This document shows positions 25,491 through 37,689 of a stretch of 64,000 nucleotides of DNA, one piece after another. The position numbers and the translations under genes were made by a program. Each line of letters opens with the position of its first letter. Within the stretch, counting starts at the first letter, position 1. The stretch covers positions 12,021,278-12,085,277 of the forward strand of contig CM033110.1 of NCBI GenBank assembly GCA_019321725.1. The letters are read 5' to 3'. The stretch comes from Paulownia fortunei (taxonomy: Eukaryota; Streptophyta; Magnoliopsida; Lamiales; Paulowniaceae). Under the pieces are notes generated by a model. That model was not told the origin of the DNA, did no database searches, and was given only the letters and a program-made list of their open reading frames with translations.

Positions 25491-27960
25491 TTTTTTCAAT
25501 TTCTATCATAGACTACAATTATACTATAATTTGTTGGCTTTAATTACTTTTATTGCATTTTTAAGGTTTAAATAAGTTGAGGTCAAACTAACTCCGTTAG
25601 GTTGCCTTTCGATGGGGTAAGTTATTTTTAGGAGGGATTTGTTATTAGATTTAAATGACTTCAGCATTTGGTGAATTTTAAATTCATTGAAAACAACTGA
25701 AAAAATAGCTAAAAAAATATTAAAAGACTTAAAATCCATACTAACTCAAAAATATCCAAACAAATATTAACATAACATCAAAGTGTAGGATAAGTGGTCA
25801 AGATCCCACACGGATCGAAAACTAGTTATGGAAAATCAAGAATTGGGCTCATGGGTTTATTGTTAAATTCAGGCCAACAGCCCAAAAAATCCATTAAGAG
25901 GTTAACTAGGAGACTCACCGGCCCAACCTTTATCCACTATCCTATAATTGTTATTAAACAAAATTACAGCAAAACATGAGTACTTAAGGTTACATAATGA
26001 CTTTAAATAAATGAAGGGATTTATTTTCCTGTGGATTATGAAACATGTAACAACAAACCCAGAGAGAGAGAGCGAGCGAAATCTTCGTGTAACAATTTAT
26101 AAAACTAATGATTTAGTAAACTCTTTTTTCATAGTTACTAATAATACTAATAACTTGGGAACTCAAATTAATAAAAATTAGTCCTTTTAATTTATTAATA
26201 AAAATTAGTCCTTTTTTCATTTGTTATTATGAATTTAAAATTATTAATTTTAAATTTATCAATCCAAATACAGCATAACGTGTTACCAATGTGCTATTTG
26301 TGACATTGATAACTGTAACTTGCAGCCATATGTTACCATAATTTGCTCAAGTGACTCTAGAAATTTCCTTGTCTCGTTCTCAAACTTGAAACTTACCTGC
26401 TTGTGGTTTTCAAATTGCTGCAAATGACCTTTCCATCAACTTGCTCTAACACGGATAAATTTAACCATTATATCATCCATCTAAAGAACTGCATCAGGAA
26501 ATTTCTAAGGATGAATGGTAAATCTATTGTGGGGGTTTGGGGGAAAGGGGTGGGTGGGGGGTTAGGAAGAATGAAAGATTCACGAACCTTGGGGGGTGTC
26601 TATCGTTTGACAAAAAAATGAAGATAAATTTCTTTTTGTAACTGCTTGTAGAAAACTTGGTAACAGCTGAAGCATTAAAAGTAACAATATATAATAATAT
26701 TTGATGGCTCATAATGCGTTTATGTCCAATATGTTAAGTTTAAGGGTTTATCCGGATAATGGGTCGAGTTGCAAATATAAATTAATAGGCTAAATTCAAG
26801 AAGTTCATGAATTATTAAGCAAACGGGCATTAATACTTAAATTAAGCAAATGGGTCATAATGTCCAATCCCACAAAAACCCATATATCAGCACTATAAGT
26901 ATTTATAATTTTTATTATTTAAAAGTATGCAATTTATTAAGTAATTATCTATTTTCAAGTTTTTTGAATTTTTTTTGTTTCGAATTTGACTTGAGTATCG
27001 AAAGATTTTCGTCAGACAAATTTCGTCACCCCTAATACTTTATTGTGGCACAAACAACAATGTACCTAACAATTCAATTTCGTAGGAGTATTACCATTAG
27101 GAGAAATACCACATATGTAAAATTGCACCTTTCCTATCAAGGCCTACATTAAAATTCAACGAATCCTTTTTGTTTTTCTTCTATATATAGTAAGTGGAGT
27201 GAAGGTAAGAAGTCAAAAAAAGTATTATTTCCTTTAACCTATTTTAGAAAAGCTCAATCATAAGATTTTGAAAAAATGATTCAATTTTAAAGACTTTTTT
27301 CTATGAGTGTGTCATCATGACACACTTATATTGGGTTGGAGTTTGGAACATGACAACAATGTTCATCAATTGAAGCATCAATCTAAGTACAAAATTAATT
27401 TTTTTGTACTGCTTTAAAATTATATCAGTAAATGTGCAATATTGCATTTAAAAGCAAGATTATTGAACTATGTACTATTTACATTAGTCTTAGTTGTCCT
27501 TATTTTGACTTATAAAAAATTCAAAGTTCTCTACAAAATTATCCATCCATGAATTAATTGATTAAAAAATTGAATCTTTTTTTAGCCATTACTTGTATGA
27601 AATTTCAATTTTCCTTTTCTATTTTTTTAGCATAAAAAAAATTAAAATCTCCATAACTTACAATAACTTAAAAAATTCCACAAAACACCATATAAAGTAT
27701 CTTGACAAAATGTAAAATAATTATAAGAACATAACAAATTGACATCTCATATGTACAACTAACCTTTGTGCCCAATGACATAAGTCATGTTTATTACCCT
27801 AAAAATTACATAATTATCAAGTCATCCCAACAAAATGTGGATGTCTTAACCAATATATACATAAATCTTGACATAAAAAACATAGCCATGCAAAATATCC
27901 TCACTCATAATAACTGTTAGAACCCTTTGTCACCTCCTAAAACCCAAGTCAAAGAATATG
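25491..27960. other. No gene seen
   Basis: About 2.5 kb of AT-rich DNA with only short unsupported frames. It contains a short GAGAGAGA run near 26062, a direct repeat of 'taaaaattagtcctttt' near 26170 and 26205, and the G-rich motif listed separately. I recognise no coding or element structure. Confidence 0.5.
26531..26561 (+). other. G-quadruplex-forming motif
   Basis: Five G-runs of 5, 5, 4, 3 and 6 bases separated by TTT, AAA, T and T. This satisfies the G3+N1-7 pattern with very short loops, in strongly AT-rich surroundings. Confidence 0.7.
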
Positions 27961-27975
27961 CCCAAGCTATGAAAT

Positions 27976-28526
27976 TTGACCATCTCTTACCAACCACAGA
28001 AAAGGAATAGTTTGTTACATATGCCAAAGGTTTGGTTATCTGATGGGTACACTAACCTTCAATTCGAAGTTGTGCATTTTGCTCTTACTCTTTATGGACG
28101 GAAAGGACTTCCAACAATCTCCCGAATTGCCTTGCTTGATACAAGACTATCAGTATGCTTGTATAGGTGCTGTTGAAACTACCCTCAGTGTAGGAACAGT
28201 TCTGGTCATTATGTATCCCAACTTAACATGTCAATTATAGATCCCTGTTCCCTATTCGCTTGAAAATCCAAATCCAAATCGTGGGTGTAGTCCCTACAAA
28301 GGTGACTTATGGAGCTACTCTTCATTACCAAATTATTTACAGGGTCCAAAATCACTCTTTGGATTTTGCCTCCCCACAAGGAACTAATGATGCTTTATAT
28401 ATCACTATAGATTCTGAGCATATCCCTAGTTGTATTTATGTTGCTAAGCAAATTCCGCGAGACCAACTCCTCAAGCTCATTCTTAATTCTTGGATCACTG
28501 CATATGAATATGAACATGTGGCATAA
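27976..28526 (+). pseudogene. Movement-protein-like fragment (endogenous viral or retroelement origin)
   Basis: Three overlapping + frames (27976-28176, 28043-28240, 28260-28526) read together like the core of a 30K-type cell-to-cell movement protein, as found in plant pararetroviruses and related endogenous elements. Visible cues are 'GRKGLP' and 'RIALLDTRLS' in the first frame, 'CIGAVETTL' in the second, and 'YRVQNHSLD' with 'IPRDQLLKLI' in the third. The frames are broken by at least two frameshifts, there is no upstream start in context, and no capsid, protease or RT lies nearby. It is a dead fragment. Family assignment is from memory of conserved motifs and is moderate; another retroelement polyprotein domain is possible. 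Confidence 0.45.
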
Positions 28527-28616
28527 AAAAAAGCCACACAAATCCAGTCAACTCAACCATATTTCTACAAAAAGTTTAATGACAGTGTGAAGATTCGCTT
28601 CCAAAAGAGAAGGTTG

Positions 28617-29673
28617 TGTTAAGTCCGTGTGACTTATGTATGTTAATTGGCATTATTTGATCAAAATGGTAAGTGCAATTTGTTAAGTCTTTTGATTAAG
28701 GTAGGTTAAGTTTTGCATGTTTAATAAGAGTTTTAATGATAAACTAATTTTTGCTTATTTGTTTCCTTGTAGGAATCAAACTCTCTTATTTATCATATTT
28801 GATTGATTTATTAAATACAAGCTTGTAGTATTTATGGAAATAAATCTACAAGATGTCTTCTAATAATTCTATGTCTAATTGGAAAGGAAAATGAGTTATT
28901 ATAGACTTACCTTATGAAGAGGAGACTTGACTGGTTTCATACCATTCCAAGAAGCCATGTACATTCTTTAAGATTTATTCATGGTAGTTCATGGTAGAAT
29001 TCTGGAAGGAAAGTCTTTGTAATAGACTACGAATCTTTCCATGTATTTGTTTAGGAATCAACTAGAGTGTTTTATGTATTTAAACACAAACACACGTTAG
29101 TTTGAGCTACTGATTTTAGAGAAGAAATCCAGAGAAGATAGGCAGTCGATTCCCTCTCTAGTGTACATCAAAGATTGTGATTGAAATTCAAAGTTCAAGC
29201 TAGCACTGGAGATTTAAGTTTGTTCCAGTCTACATCGGAATAATATATTGAACATCCTTCGGGAGAAGGAGGTCAGTTCTTAGGAGAGAGCGCTCTGCCA
29301 TTTGGACGAGAGGTCAACATTGAAGGAAGTTCAACGAGGCAGATTCAAGTCGATGTGATCTTGCAAATAAGTCCATCGGTGAAGCAATACAAGAACTGAG
29401 TCTAAACAAAGAGGGAGTCTTTTGTTTTGTATTATAAGTCCAATTATTGTATTGTATTAAACTTTACTGATAGTGGATTGTTTGATCTCTAGACGTGGTC
29501 TTGAGGAGTAAGATATTTGATATTCGAACCTCGTTAAAATTGATGGTGTCAGTTTTAAATTTTGTTGTGTATGTCGTTTCATATTCTAATATTTGTTCCA
29601 ACATTAATTGGAACATAACAAATCTGGTAAAGTATTTAATCGAATTAATTGAATCCGATAATAAATTCTAACA
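28617..29673 (+). repeat. 5' LTR of a second copia family
   Basis: Begins TGTTAAGTCC, ends TTCTAACA (1057 bp), and is followed by a primer-binding-site-like stretch and a gag frame. The LTR is unrelated by eye to the 2.1-kb LTRs nearby. No 3' LTR is found in the window. Confidence 0.75.
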
Positions 29674-29675
29674 AG

Positions 29676-29688
29676 TGGCATCAGTAGC
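29676..29688 (+). other. Degenerate primer-binding site
   Basis: TGGCATCAGTAGC, two bases after the LTR end, resembles the initiator-methionine tRNA site TGGTATCAGAGC with one substitution and one insertion. Confidence 0.6.
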
Positions 29689-29776
29689 AGGCACTAGACA
29701 TACTTAGTGAGATTTTGGATTAATTTTTTGTTGAATCTTTGTAGATATGAATATTATACGAGAATAAGGTTCGGTT

Positions 29777-30215
29777 ATGCATCCACCATTGCTAAAAGTT
29801 TCCAACTACTCGTATTGGATAGCTAAAGTGAGATCTTTCATAAAATCAATTGATGAGAAGGCATGGAAATCTATTGTCTCTGGTTGGCAACATCCGGTCA
29901 TGGAGAATGAGAAAAAGGAAGATTTTCTCAAGCCCGAAGATTTGTGGACAACATCGGATAATGAACTTACAAGCTGCAATTCCAAGGCATTGAATTCGAT
30001 CTTTAGCGTTGTTGACTCTTACCAATTTTGGTTGATTGCAACATGTTAAACTGCCAAGAAAGTATAGGACATACTTCAAGTAGCTTATGAAGGAACTGTA
30101 TCTGTAAGACTTTATAAGTTGCAAATATTAGCTTCCAGATTTGAAGATCTTAGGATGGAAGATAACGAAACTATTGTTGACTTCAACGCCAAACTTTGTG
30201 ACATTGCAAATGAGT
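29777..30215 (+). pseudogene. Copia gag N-terminal part (UBN2-like), truncated
   Basis: The first 90 codons are open (MHPPLLKVSNYSYW...), with the gag start pattern of a Pro-Pro-Leu, an aromatic 'YSYW' and 'SIDEKAWKSI'. After a stop at 30047 the frame continues with 'YEGTVSVRLYKLQ' and 'FEDLRMEDNETIVDF', which is the UBN2 gag core. Gag would coat the element RNA. The sequence ends abruptly at 30215, where leader sequence of another copia family begins; zinc knuckle and pol are lost. Confidence 0.7.
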
Positions 30216-31329
30216 ATAATTACATCACCCCTAATGGTAATTCGGGAAATCTTATTTCCTAGTGAGCTTGAGGCCCAATCAATATGTCGTATGCCCCAAT
30301 TTTATGAGCCCATAAAATATATTGAAAGGTAGTTAAATTTTAACAATTGTATCTCCATACAACCCTCAATATATTTTGCCTCACTACTTCCCATATACCC
30401 TAATTTTATGAGCCCATATGGTACTAAGTGTCAAGCAAGACCCATCAAACCTCCATGTAGATGGAGCATTAAAATGTTCCATGACTCATGGCCAACGTAG
30501 AGACGAGTTCATCCCATGGGCATCACCATGCTTAGTAGAGGTCATAACTTTTCATTACAGAGTCATTCCATGACTTATGGCTAATAATAAAGTAAGGTAG
30601 TATAATCATGTCAACTATTTTTGATGGTAGACATGGATTATTAGGTCCAACCCAATTTTATCCATATTTACTTGAAATTAGAATTCAAAAATTCTTTTAA
30701 TTGATTTTTAGTTCAAGTGGGTATTTATGTTAACCAAGACCTCATCAATATTAATCTTGATTTATTTAATAAATTGACGATCAAATCAATTAAATAAATC
30801 CTACGCATGCATCTAATACATACATAATCCAGATTATCATGGGCCAATCATATGCGATCCATTTGTGCCAAAAATGGATCTAGATTAATCTAAGGGTAAT
30901 AGAATGGAAATATAAATTAGTTTATATTACATGAGTATATCTCATACATTCATGGGTCTTCTCTTGATTCTTCATCTCAGTCCTTCCTTTTGTCCACCAA
31001 AAAGCAAAAAGAAAAACCTCACCATATTCTACTCTCATTCAAAATATAAAGTACATATACGGAAAGAATAAGAGACTCACAGATCCCATTTCAAAAACCC
31101 AAAGATAAATTAGATCCAATCACATTGGTTAAAATGGCTCTATGATCATCCCATACATACTAATAAATACAATAGATGAATTTATTAAAGCATGTAAATT
31201 TATCATCCTTTAAAATTGTAATTTCATAACTTGAGATAAAATCTTGATTTTTTAAGAAAAACCCTTTTCAATTTTAAAATTAAACATTTTAATGATAAAA
31301 TTAAAAAATCATATTTTGCAATTCAACAC

Positions 31330-31460
31330 GACAGTGCGCACAGTGGGCACGCGCTGCTGCGCACCGGCACCCGACGGGTGCCCAGCGGGCTCCTAACGGG
31401 CGTGCGCTGGCACCCGAATGGGCGCCCCGATGAGCACCCAGTCGGCACCTCACGTCGTGC
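31330..31460. repeat. GC-rich island in copia leader (second copy)
   Basis: Rich in GGGCG, GGCACCC and GTGCCC words, placed like the island at 15905-16110. The wording is not a simple copy, so the position and composition are conserved better than the sequence. Confidence 0.6.
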
Positions 31461-31633
31461 CATGTATGATTTCTCCTTCTGATCGAATCTAATTCAGTCA
31501 TACATGTTTTGTTTAAAAATTAAATTAATTTCAAAATAATTTTATCCCAACCAAAACTACAACAAATCAATCAGAATTTAACAATTAAATTCACAGGCAT
31601 AAATCGAATCCAATTGGAATTGCACAAATCGTG

Positions 31634-31645
31634 GCTCTGATACTA
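31634..31645 (-). other. Primer-binding site of truncated copia element
   Basis: On the - strand it reads TAGTATCAGAGC, one mismatch from TGGTATCAGAGC, one base from the LTR. Confidence 0.75.
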
Positions 31646-31646
31646 C

Positions 31647-33755
31647 TGTTGGGTTCGTGTGATCCCAAAATATACGCAGCAAAAAATTAAAATTTTTAAA
31701 AACTTTAAACCATAACAATTTTAGTAATACCCCAAATCCAATATGATTTTTAACGATCTCGCAATTTCTAATTGCTGTAATAAAATAATAAAAGTATCGA
31801 TTTATACCTTTCTTTACACTCTGATTGTTGTAAGGTTTGAATCAATTAATTGCTAATCCCTTTTCTAAATTTTCTCCCCTCTAAAGTAGTCCACACTTTG
31901 AGTAAGAACACAAAATCAGAATTCCACTAGCAATTCTATTTATAATCTGGTTTATGGAGTGTGTATGCAAAAATATTAATTTATGTTATCAACTAGTGAT
32001 AAAGAATTAATACTTAAAAATAAAAGATGGAATTTATGGAGAAAAAAGATGGATGAAGAAAATAATTTTCGTCTCTTAATTTCTACATGGCCGAAAATTA
32101 TAGGGATGGTTAATCTTTCTTAAATTAATAACCATCATGTATCTATAGGGGATAAAAAATTTCAAAAGTCCGACTCTTGATATTTTGTGTCTTCTTTTGA
32201 TTGGTTGGACGATATTTTGGTTCTTCCAAACTTCTTCCAATTTTATCTCTTTCATATCGAACAAAGATATTCAATATTACCCAAAAATTCTAAACTCTTG
32301 ACTTTCCATCCCTTTTCAATTGCTTTTATGGACTTTTCCTAATTTGGCTTGGACCTAAAATTAAATCTCATAATTAATCCAATTAATTATTTTACCTAAA
32401 TTAATTAATTTCATCTAGCCCATCTAATCAAATTAAACCCAAATAAATAGTTATTTAATTAAGTAAATGAATTTAATAATTTAATTAATTTATGGACTAC
32501 ACAATTAATTTGATCTAATTAAATAATTATTTCACTCCAATTGGGCTCCTTAATCTTATTAGGTCTAATTAAATAATCTAATTATTTAATTGAATAATTA
32601 ATTCAACTCCTGGAATTAATTTAAGCCCCAATTAATTAATTTCTATTAAATTAATTGGATCCAACCCTTTGGATCAATTCCTAAATTAGAAATGTTTAAT
32701 CTCAAATTGTGTATGATCATTTAGGTTCACAATTAAGCTAGTAGTGGGCTTGCAATATTTACAACTTTAGAATAATAATAATCATTCTAATTAATTAATC
32801 TAATTAATTAATTCACTTGAAATTAACTCCTTAATTTTAAGAAGCTCACAAGTCATGGGAAACACCTAGCAAGTGTATCATGATTACCTAGACTTAGGTG
32901 AAATAATGAATGAACCTATTTCAATTATGAGTATCATATACGTAAGGTCCTTCCGTCAACTAATCTCCTGATTGAGTCTAGGACATGGATTAATAGTCGA
33001 AATCCTAATTACTCAATAACTATGATTCTATTTTATGTTTCAATGACTTATGATGAATTGTCAAAAAACTCCATCTAACATTCATCCTGCCTTGGTCAAG
33101 GACTTCTGAGTCATGAACTATAAAAATATAGGAGATTCACTTGGTCTTCCAGACAAGTGACGGATCCTTTATTGACCACTCATTAGCCTCCATACATATC
33201 AATGCAATCCCCTTTGTGATTGCCAAGTAATCAGAAGATACATCAAAATGAAACATGATATGCACAAGGCTACCATGGTGTCTTAAGTCAAAGAACTAAT
33301 CGTCTACTATCGTAACATAAAAATTCATATTTTAATAAACAAGTTTCTAATTAAGAATTTTCAGTGGGCCTGTTCAGTGTACTTGTTTCTTAACAAGCAC
33401 CCGCATACATACACTGCATCACTATGCCAATGTCCATGGAGCGAGACATCCTCCTTATGCAAGTATGCATCGTATGCACGAGTTTATTGGGTTATTCGAT
33501 GTCCCTTCTCAAAAAGCCCTTGGCTTGGAACTAATTTAAGACCAATTCCATACAGGCATATTCCATGATCACCATCAAATGCGTGACCATTCTCCATAAC
33601 TAAGTTTGGTCTAGGGACTTTATCTAATTACAATAAGCAATTAAAGATAAAAAAATAGTTTTTTTTATTAATATGATTTGAAAAATATTATTTTTACAAA
33701 TACAAGAGTATAAAGAATGCAAAATCTAATTGGCACGTCGAGCACTACTCTATTG
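31647..33755 (-). repeat. 5' LTR of truncated copia element
   Basis: On the + strand it starts TGTTGGGTTCGTG and follows the inner element LTRs to about 33755, where the terminal TAACA is no longer recognisable. 2.1 kb; no gene inside. Confidence 0.7.
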
Positions 33756-34850
33756 GTAAGCTGCCATTATACGAGACTCTATCAGTTGATCTGAAAGAAA
33801 GTAAAACAGTTAGTTTATATTAAGTATTGAGTTATAATGTTTAACAATAGCTAAACAAGATGATAACTATAGGTTGAGAAAATGGGACACCTTTGGGACT
33901 CAGTTGAAAATGGTAAAGTAAGGACCAAGAATCAGCTAATAATCCTAAGTGGTAGGGGTTGTGATTTAACCAACGAGCTAGAGATTGGGTGGTTGAATCA
34001 AGCTTGGGTGCCTGACCTTGATGAGGTAGGTTAGTAATCTAGTTGGTAGGAAAATTCTAGGTATTGGAAGGAGAAATATAGAAGTATCTTTTCTTCCAGC
34101 CCCGAAAGAAGCTGGGTATCCATTCTAGAAATTTAGCTAAGCCACGAAAGGTAAAAAGAACCCAGGCTAGAGGCTTTGGCATGGAAAAGAGCTCACCATA
34201 ACTTATGGTTTGGTTCATATTCGAAGTAGCTCACTGCCATCCAGAACCCAGCCGTAAGTCAGAAAGAATTGGGAACGAGTTGCATCAATGGAATGCCGAA
34301 ACTCTTAGAGATATGAAAAAATAGGTCAGGCAAAAGAAACCTAAGGCCTGCCTTTAATTAATCTACAAAAAGAGCTACATAACTAGGAGGTGGGTTATGA
34401 GGTCTGTCACGAGGACCTAGAAGGACTACATTAAAATCGTCAGGTATCCATGCATTTTCCCTGAGATTAGCTAAACTTATTTAAGAAAAGGTAGTGGCAT
34501 GAGTCATATATGCGGGATGATTATCTGTATTGGCCATCCTTACTTCAGAAGAATGATTAGTTGATAATTCATGTACTAGTTCGCGGATAGAAATTCTGGA
34601 GGAAGAAAAAGGGGAATAAACGATAAGGGGTTTGGAGACTTAGGAGAAGTGGACAACAAAGGGTGAATCGGGCATGCAAAGACAAAATGAAGAAATAAAT
34701 GAATAGCAAGAGTAAGAAGACTTATTTTGGGTTAATGGAAGAATAGGAGAAGAGATTGACGGAGAAATAAGAGAAGGGTCACTAGAGAAGAAAATCTGCA
34801 GAAAATGAGAAGAGAGAAAATGAGAATGAATCCCTTTTTATAAGTGGTAG
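33756..34850 (-). pseudogene. Antisense 'gypsy-type transposon' ORF (Transposase_28-like), decayed
   Basis: The - strand shows a promoter-like TATAAAA (34837-34843), a CT-rich leader and then a decayed frame at about 34660-33950. Recognisable parts are 'GPRDRPHNPP' (34387-34418), followed by 'LKAGLRF', 'SFGIPLMQLVPNSF' and 'MAVSYFEYEP'. This order matches the N-terminal domain called Transposase_28 (putative gypsy type transposon) in plants. Plant Tat-lineage gypsy elements carry antisense ORFs between pol and the 3' LTR. Here a Tat-like LTR lies just to the right on the + strand, consistent with that layout. Stops and frameshifts break the frame; function is unknown even in intact copies. 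Confidence 0.55.
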
Positions 34851-35099
34851 AAGGTAATTCAAGAGACGGTAGGAGCTATGACCGTAGATCGCAAGGAAGA
34901 GACAAGTGTATGGCTGGATCAGAATAGTCAGTTGAAAAGACTAAGGCATTTAATCTTAATAATGGGTGCAGAATCCCAAAGATTGAAATTTGAAATGAAG
35001 ATGAATATGTCAGCCCTAATAGCCAAGATATTTTTGTACTCTATCTGTCCTGCAAAATTGCAGGTCAGAAAGAGTAAGGAGACTATCTTATATGGTATA

Positions 35100-35620
35100 G
35101 GTTAGGTTGAGCTTATGTAGCTCGGGATACAAGTGAAAAGCTAATATGGTGTAGGTCAGAATGGTTCTACGTAGCTCATACCATGAGCTAAGGGTGTGGA
35201 TTAATAGGCACAACTGCCCTTTGTCTAAGTGGAGTCAATAAATGATTGAATGTTAGCTCGTTACATGAATTACAAAAATTGCATGACCTATTATGCACGT
35301 CGTAGAAGGTGCACATCTTCTAACAGTTATGTCACATGAAAAATCTGGATGAAACGTTTATGATTGGAAAGGGATAGAGAATCTTATTTAGGGTAAATTA
35401 GAGAATGTGTATACGTGTACAGTAATCTGTACAATATATTAAAGTTTGAAATCTCCCTTTTACCTTTGGTTTGATATCTATAAATGAGGGAATCCATCTC
35501 ATTTTACAGGTTACATTTTAAATACTTCAGATATATAAATATTTCTACTTGTTTTCATCTTCTCCAATACATCCATTGACTTAAGCATCAGAGTTCTTAC
35601 GCCGGGACATTCTGGTGTCT
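35100..35620 (+). repeat. Gypsy (Tat-like) 3' LTR remnant
   Basis: Includes a TATA box (TATAAAT, 35479-35485) with a leader resembling Tat-lineage LTRs, including 'attgacttaagcatcagag' (35575-35593). Comparable text occurs in the LTR at 48047-48807 ('gattgacttaagttttgga'). The exact ends are not visible. Confidence 0.5.
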
Positions 35621-35773
35621 TTTGTAGGTTAGCTTGTCAAAGGATGAGAAGCAGGAGCAGTGGAATATTACTTGTGGTGCGTCTTCCTCAATCAGTGCAT
35701 AACACATAATTAGTAGGATATCAATACGCATTGTTCATCTAATTAAGTTTTTTTCTTTTAGGACATTGGAGAA

Positions 35774-36061
35774 ATGATACGAGCGCTCTTTGAAGAGCAC
35801 AAGCATAATATCCAGTCAAGTTGTGAGGGCTTGTCCATGGAGGGACATATATTTGGTGTATGGGGCAATGTATCTTACCCAAGGATAAATGTACAAAGCT
35901 ACGCAACTATATTTGAGGTTAAAAAAAAATCATTTCCTGTTAAAAATCCCATGCCTGGTAATTGTTTGGACACTATAGTTGTTGATAGCTCATGCTCATA
36001 TCTTATAATGGTAGATGGCATGAATGAAAACTCTAATTGGGTTAAAAGGCTATCCTTGTGA
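35774..36061 (+). CDS. Unrecognised 95-residue frame
   Basis: An open frame starting MIRALFEEHKHN and ending NWVKRLSL. It contains three cysteines and alternating hydrophobic/charged stretches but no signal peptide, membrane helix or motif that I recognise. It begins soon after the Tat-like LTR, next to a possible 3' splice site ('tttcttttag', 35752-35761), so it might be an exon of a captured or decayed gene. It may equally be a chance frame. The following 800 bp up to 36875 are AT-rich with a small (TA)n at about 36430 and no gene that I can see. Confidence 0.2.
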   Translation: MIRALFEEHKHNIQSSCEGLSMEGHIFGVWGNVSYPRINVQSYATIFEVKKKSFPVKNPMPGNCLDTIVVDSSCSYLIMVDGMNENSNWVKRLSL

Positions 36062-36870
36062 CACTGATTGAACTAATATTATAATTTACTTTAGTTATTT
36101 GATTTAATAAAATTACACTGTAATAGATATTGAATGCATGACTTACTACATAAATTTATGAGTATTTTAATTAGATTTATTCCCATAATGTTTAATATTA
36201 ATGAGCTTGAATCCTAATAAAACGGCATGGATATATCTGTGCCAATAAGATTTTTGTAGTTTAACTCTTTAGGAGTGAAAAATGGAGAAAACAACTTACT
36301 ATAAAGTGAAAATTGTTTTGAAATATTTTATCATTTTTTTGTACTAAGACAAAATTATATATAATGAAGCAGATAGTATGTTAATGTTATTTATCATACA
36401 CTATATACTATATCACATACTATAACTACATATATATATATATGTATTACTATCAAAGAAAAATATAGCAACGACAACCCATTTGTAGTTGATGCTCAAA
36501 ACATTCATAATTAAGAACAACCATACCTGTCATACGATATAATTTCTTTTAGAAATAAATTTGCATATCATATTTTATAATTCTATCAATAAATTGTTTA
36601 GGATGCATTAGCTACCAATTATTTAGTGATTGCATTCATAGGATATGAAAGAAAGAAATGTCAAATTGATTTGGATCAACTTTTTAAAGTTAAAAGGTAG
36701 TGAATTTCAAACTTTACATCAAAAAACCAAAAAAAAAAAGAACGAAAGAAAGAGGAGCCACTTTTCCCATTTGTAGGGTGCGACAACCCATTTGGCAAGA
36801 TATTGAGCTTAAACAACCACCATGGACTTAGAGAAGGTAGGATATAAGAGTTGTCTCTCATTTGTAAGAA

Positions 36871-36875
36871 AATGT
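36871..36875. repeat. Target-site duplication AATGT (left)
   Basis: Matches AATGC at 43289-43293 in four of five positions, flanking the whole three-LTR array. Confidence 0.65.
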
Positions 36876-37599
36876 TGTAACACAGATTTCGTTGTTTGCA
36901 AAACTTACAAACAAGAAAAATAGTACAAATAAAGTTTTTATTGAAGTTGTGAAAATATGTAGATACAATCTCCATTGATCATTTGATTCTTCTCTTCAAA
37001 AACGTTGACTTTGTGAATTTCATAACTTCTTGATGATATCGACCATCCGATCTCCTCCAAGTTTGATTTTATTTTCAATAAAATTAATTCAAGGGTTTAA
37101 CAACTTAATCTCAAATTAAATGTCATGATTTGATGAAATTCACAACGAACGCCTTGATTTTCGCCTTGAACACTGTGGATCTTCTTGAATTTGATGGACT
37201 TGAGTTGAAAGAACTTCTTCTAACATATTTCTTGTTTGGACTTCTTCTTCTTTTCAACTTGTGTTTAACATGTTGGAGATGACCCCTATTTATACTTGTA
37301 GGAAGGAGACTCTTGCCATTTTTACTTGGTGACATGGGAAGATTTTATTGGTTCTTCATAATTTGATGGACATTTACTGCCTTAATCACAAGATGTGATT
37401 TGAATTACTAAAATATTGGTATTCACTTCCAAAATCTCCAAGACACAATCTTTATTGCCAAAATATAATAATATGGTAATATTTAACTCTACCAATTAAA
37501 TATCTTATTTAATTCTGAAAATCAATGACATTCCAAAAATAAATAAAAATATATTACACATGTCAATGCATAATTGGCTATAAATTTTTAATATCTACA
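36876..37599 (-). repeat. LTR1 of tandem array
   Basis: 724 bp, TGTAACACAG to TATCTACA. It lacks the short AT insertion seen in the other two LTRs. The frames inside are not conserved as genes. Confidence 0.85.
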
Positions 37600-37615
37600 A
37601 ATGCCCCCTCGAGAC
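37600..37615 (-). other. Polypurine tract beside LTR1
   Basis: On the - strand, CTCGAGGGGGCATT abuts TGTAGATATT, the LTR start. The second internal region has a mutated version (GATGGGGTATT) at 40439-40452. Confidence 0.65.
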
Positions 37616-37689
37616 TTGTTCACGTGCATCCAGCGGATGTGAAAAGTGAATGAGTCTCAAAAATCTTTGAATTGATTTGAACTTGTAGA

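Larger units (their letters stand above)
30216..33755 (-). mobile_element. Truncated copia element: 5' LTR plus leader
   Basis: Holds a leader (30216-31646) that matches 14757-16290 of the inner copia element, and an LTR (31647-33755). Gag, pol and the other LTR are missing. The left boundary is a blunt junction with the gag fragment at 30215. It is more diverged from the 8.7-18.4 kb element than that element's LTRs are from each other, so it is a relative rather than a recent copy. Confidence 0.75.

Noticed and set aside
25755..25790. CAAAG near 25772 as right target duplication of the outer copia
   Set aside because: No LTR end precedes it; the 3' LTR stops matching near 25490, so the pentamer is probably chance.
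31301..31501. GC-rich - strand frame with 'GAHRGAHSGASARPLGARWA'
   Set aside because: Same situation in the second leader; the frame is not shared with the first island.
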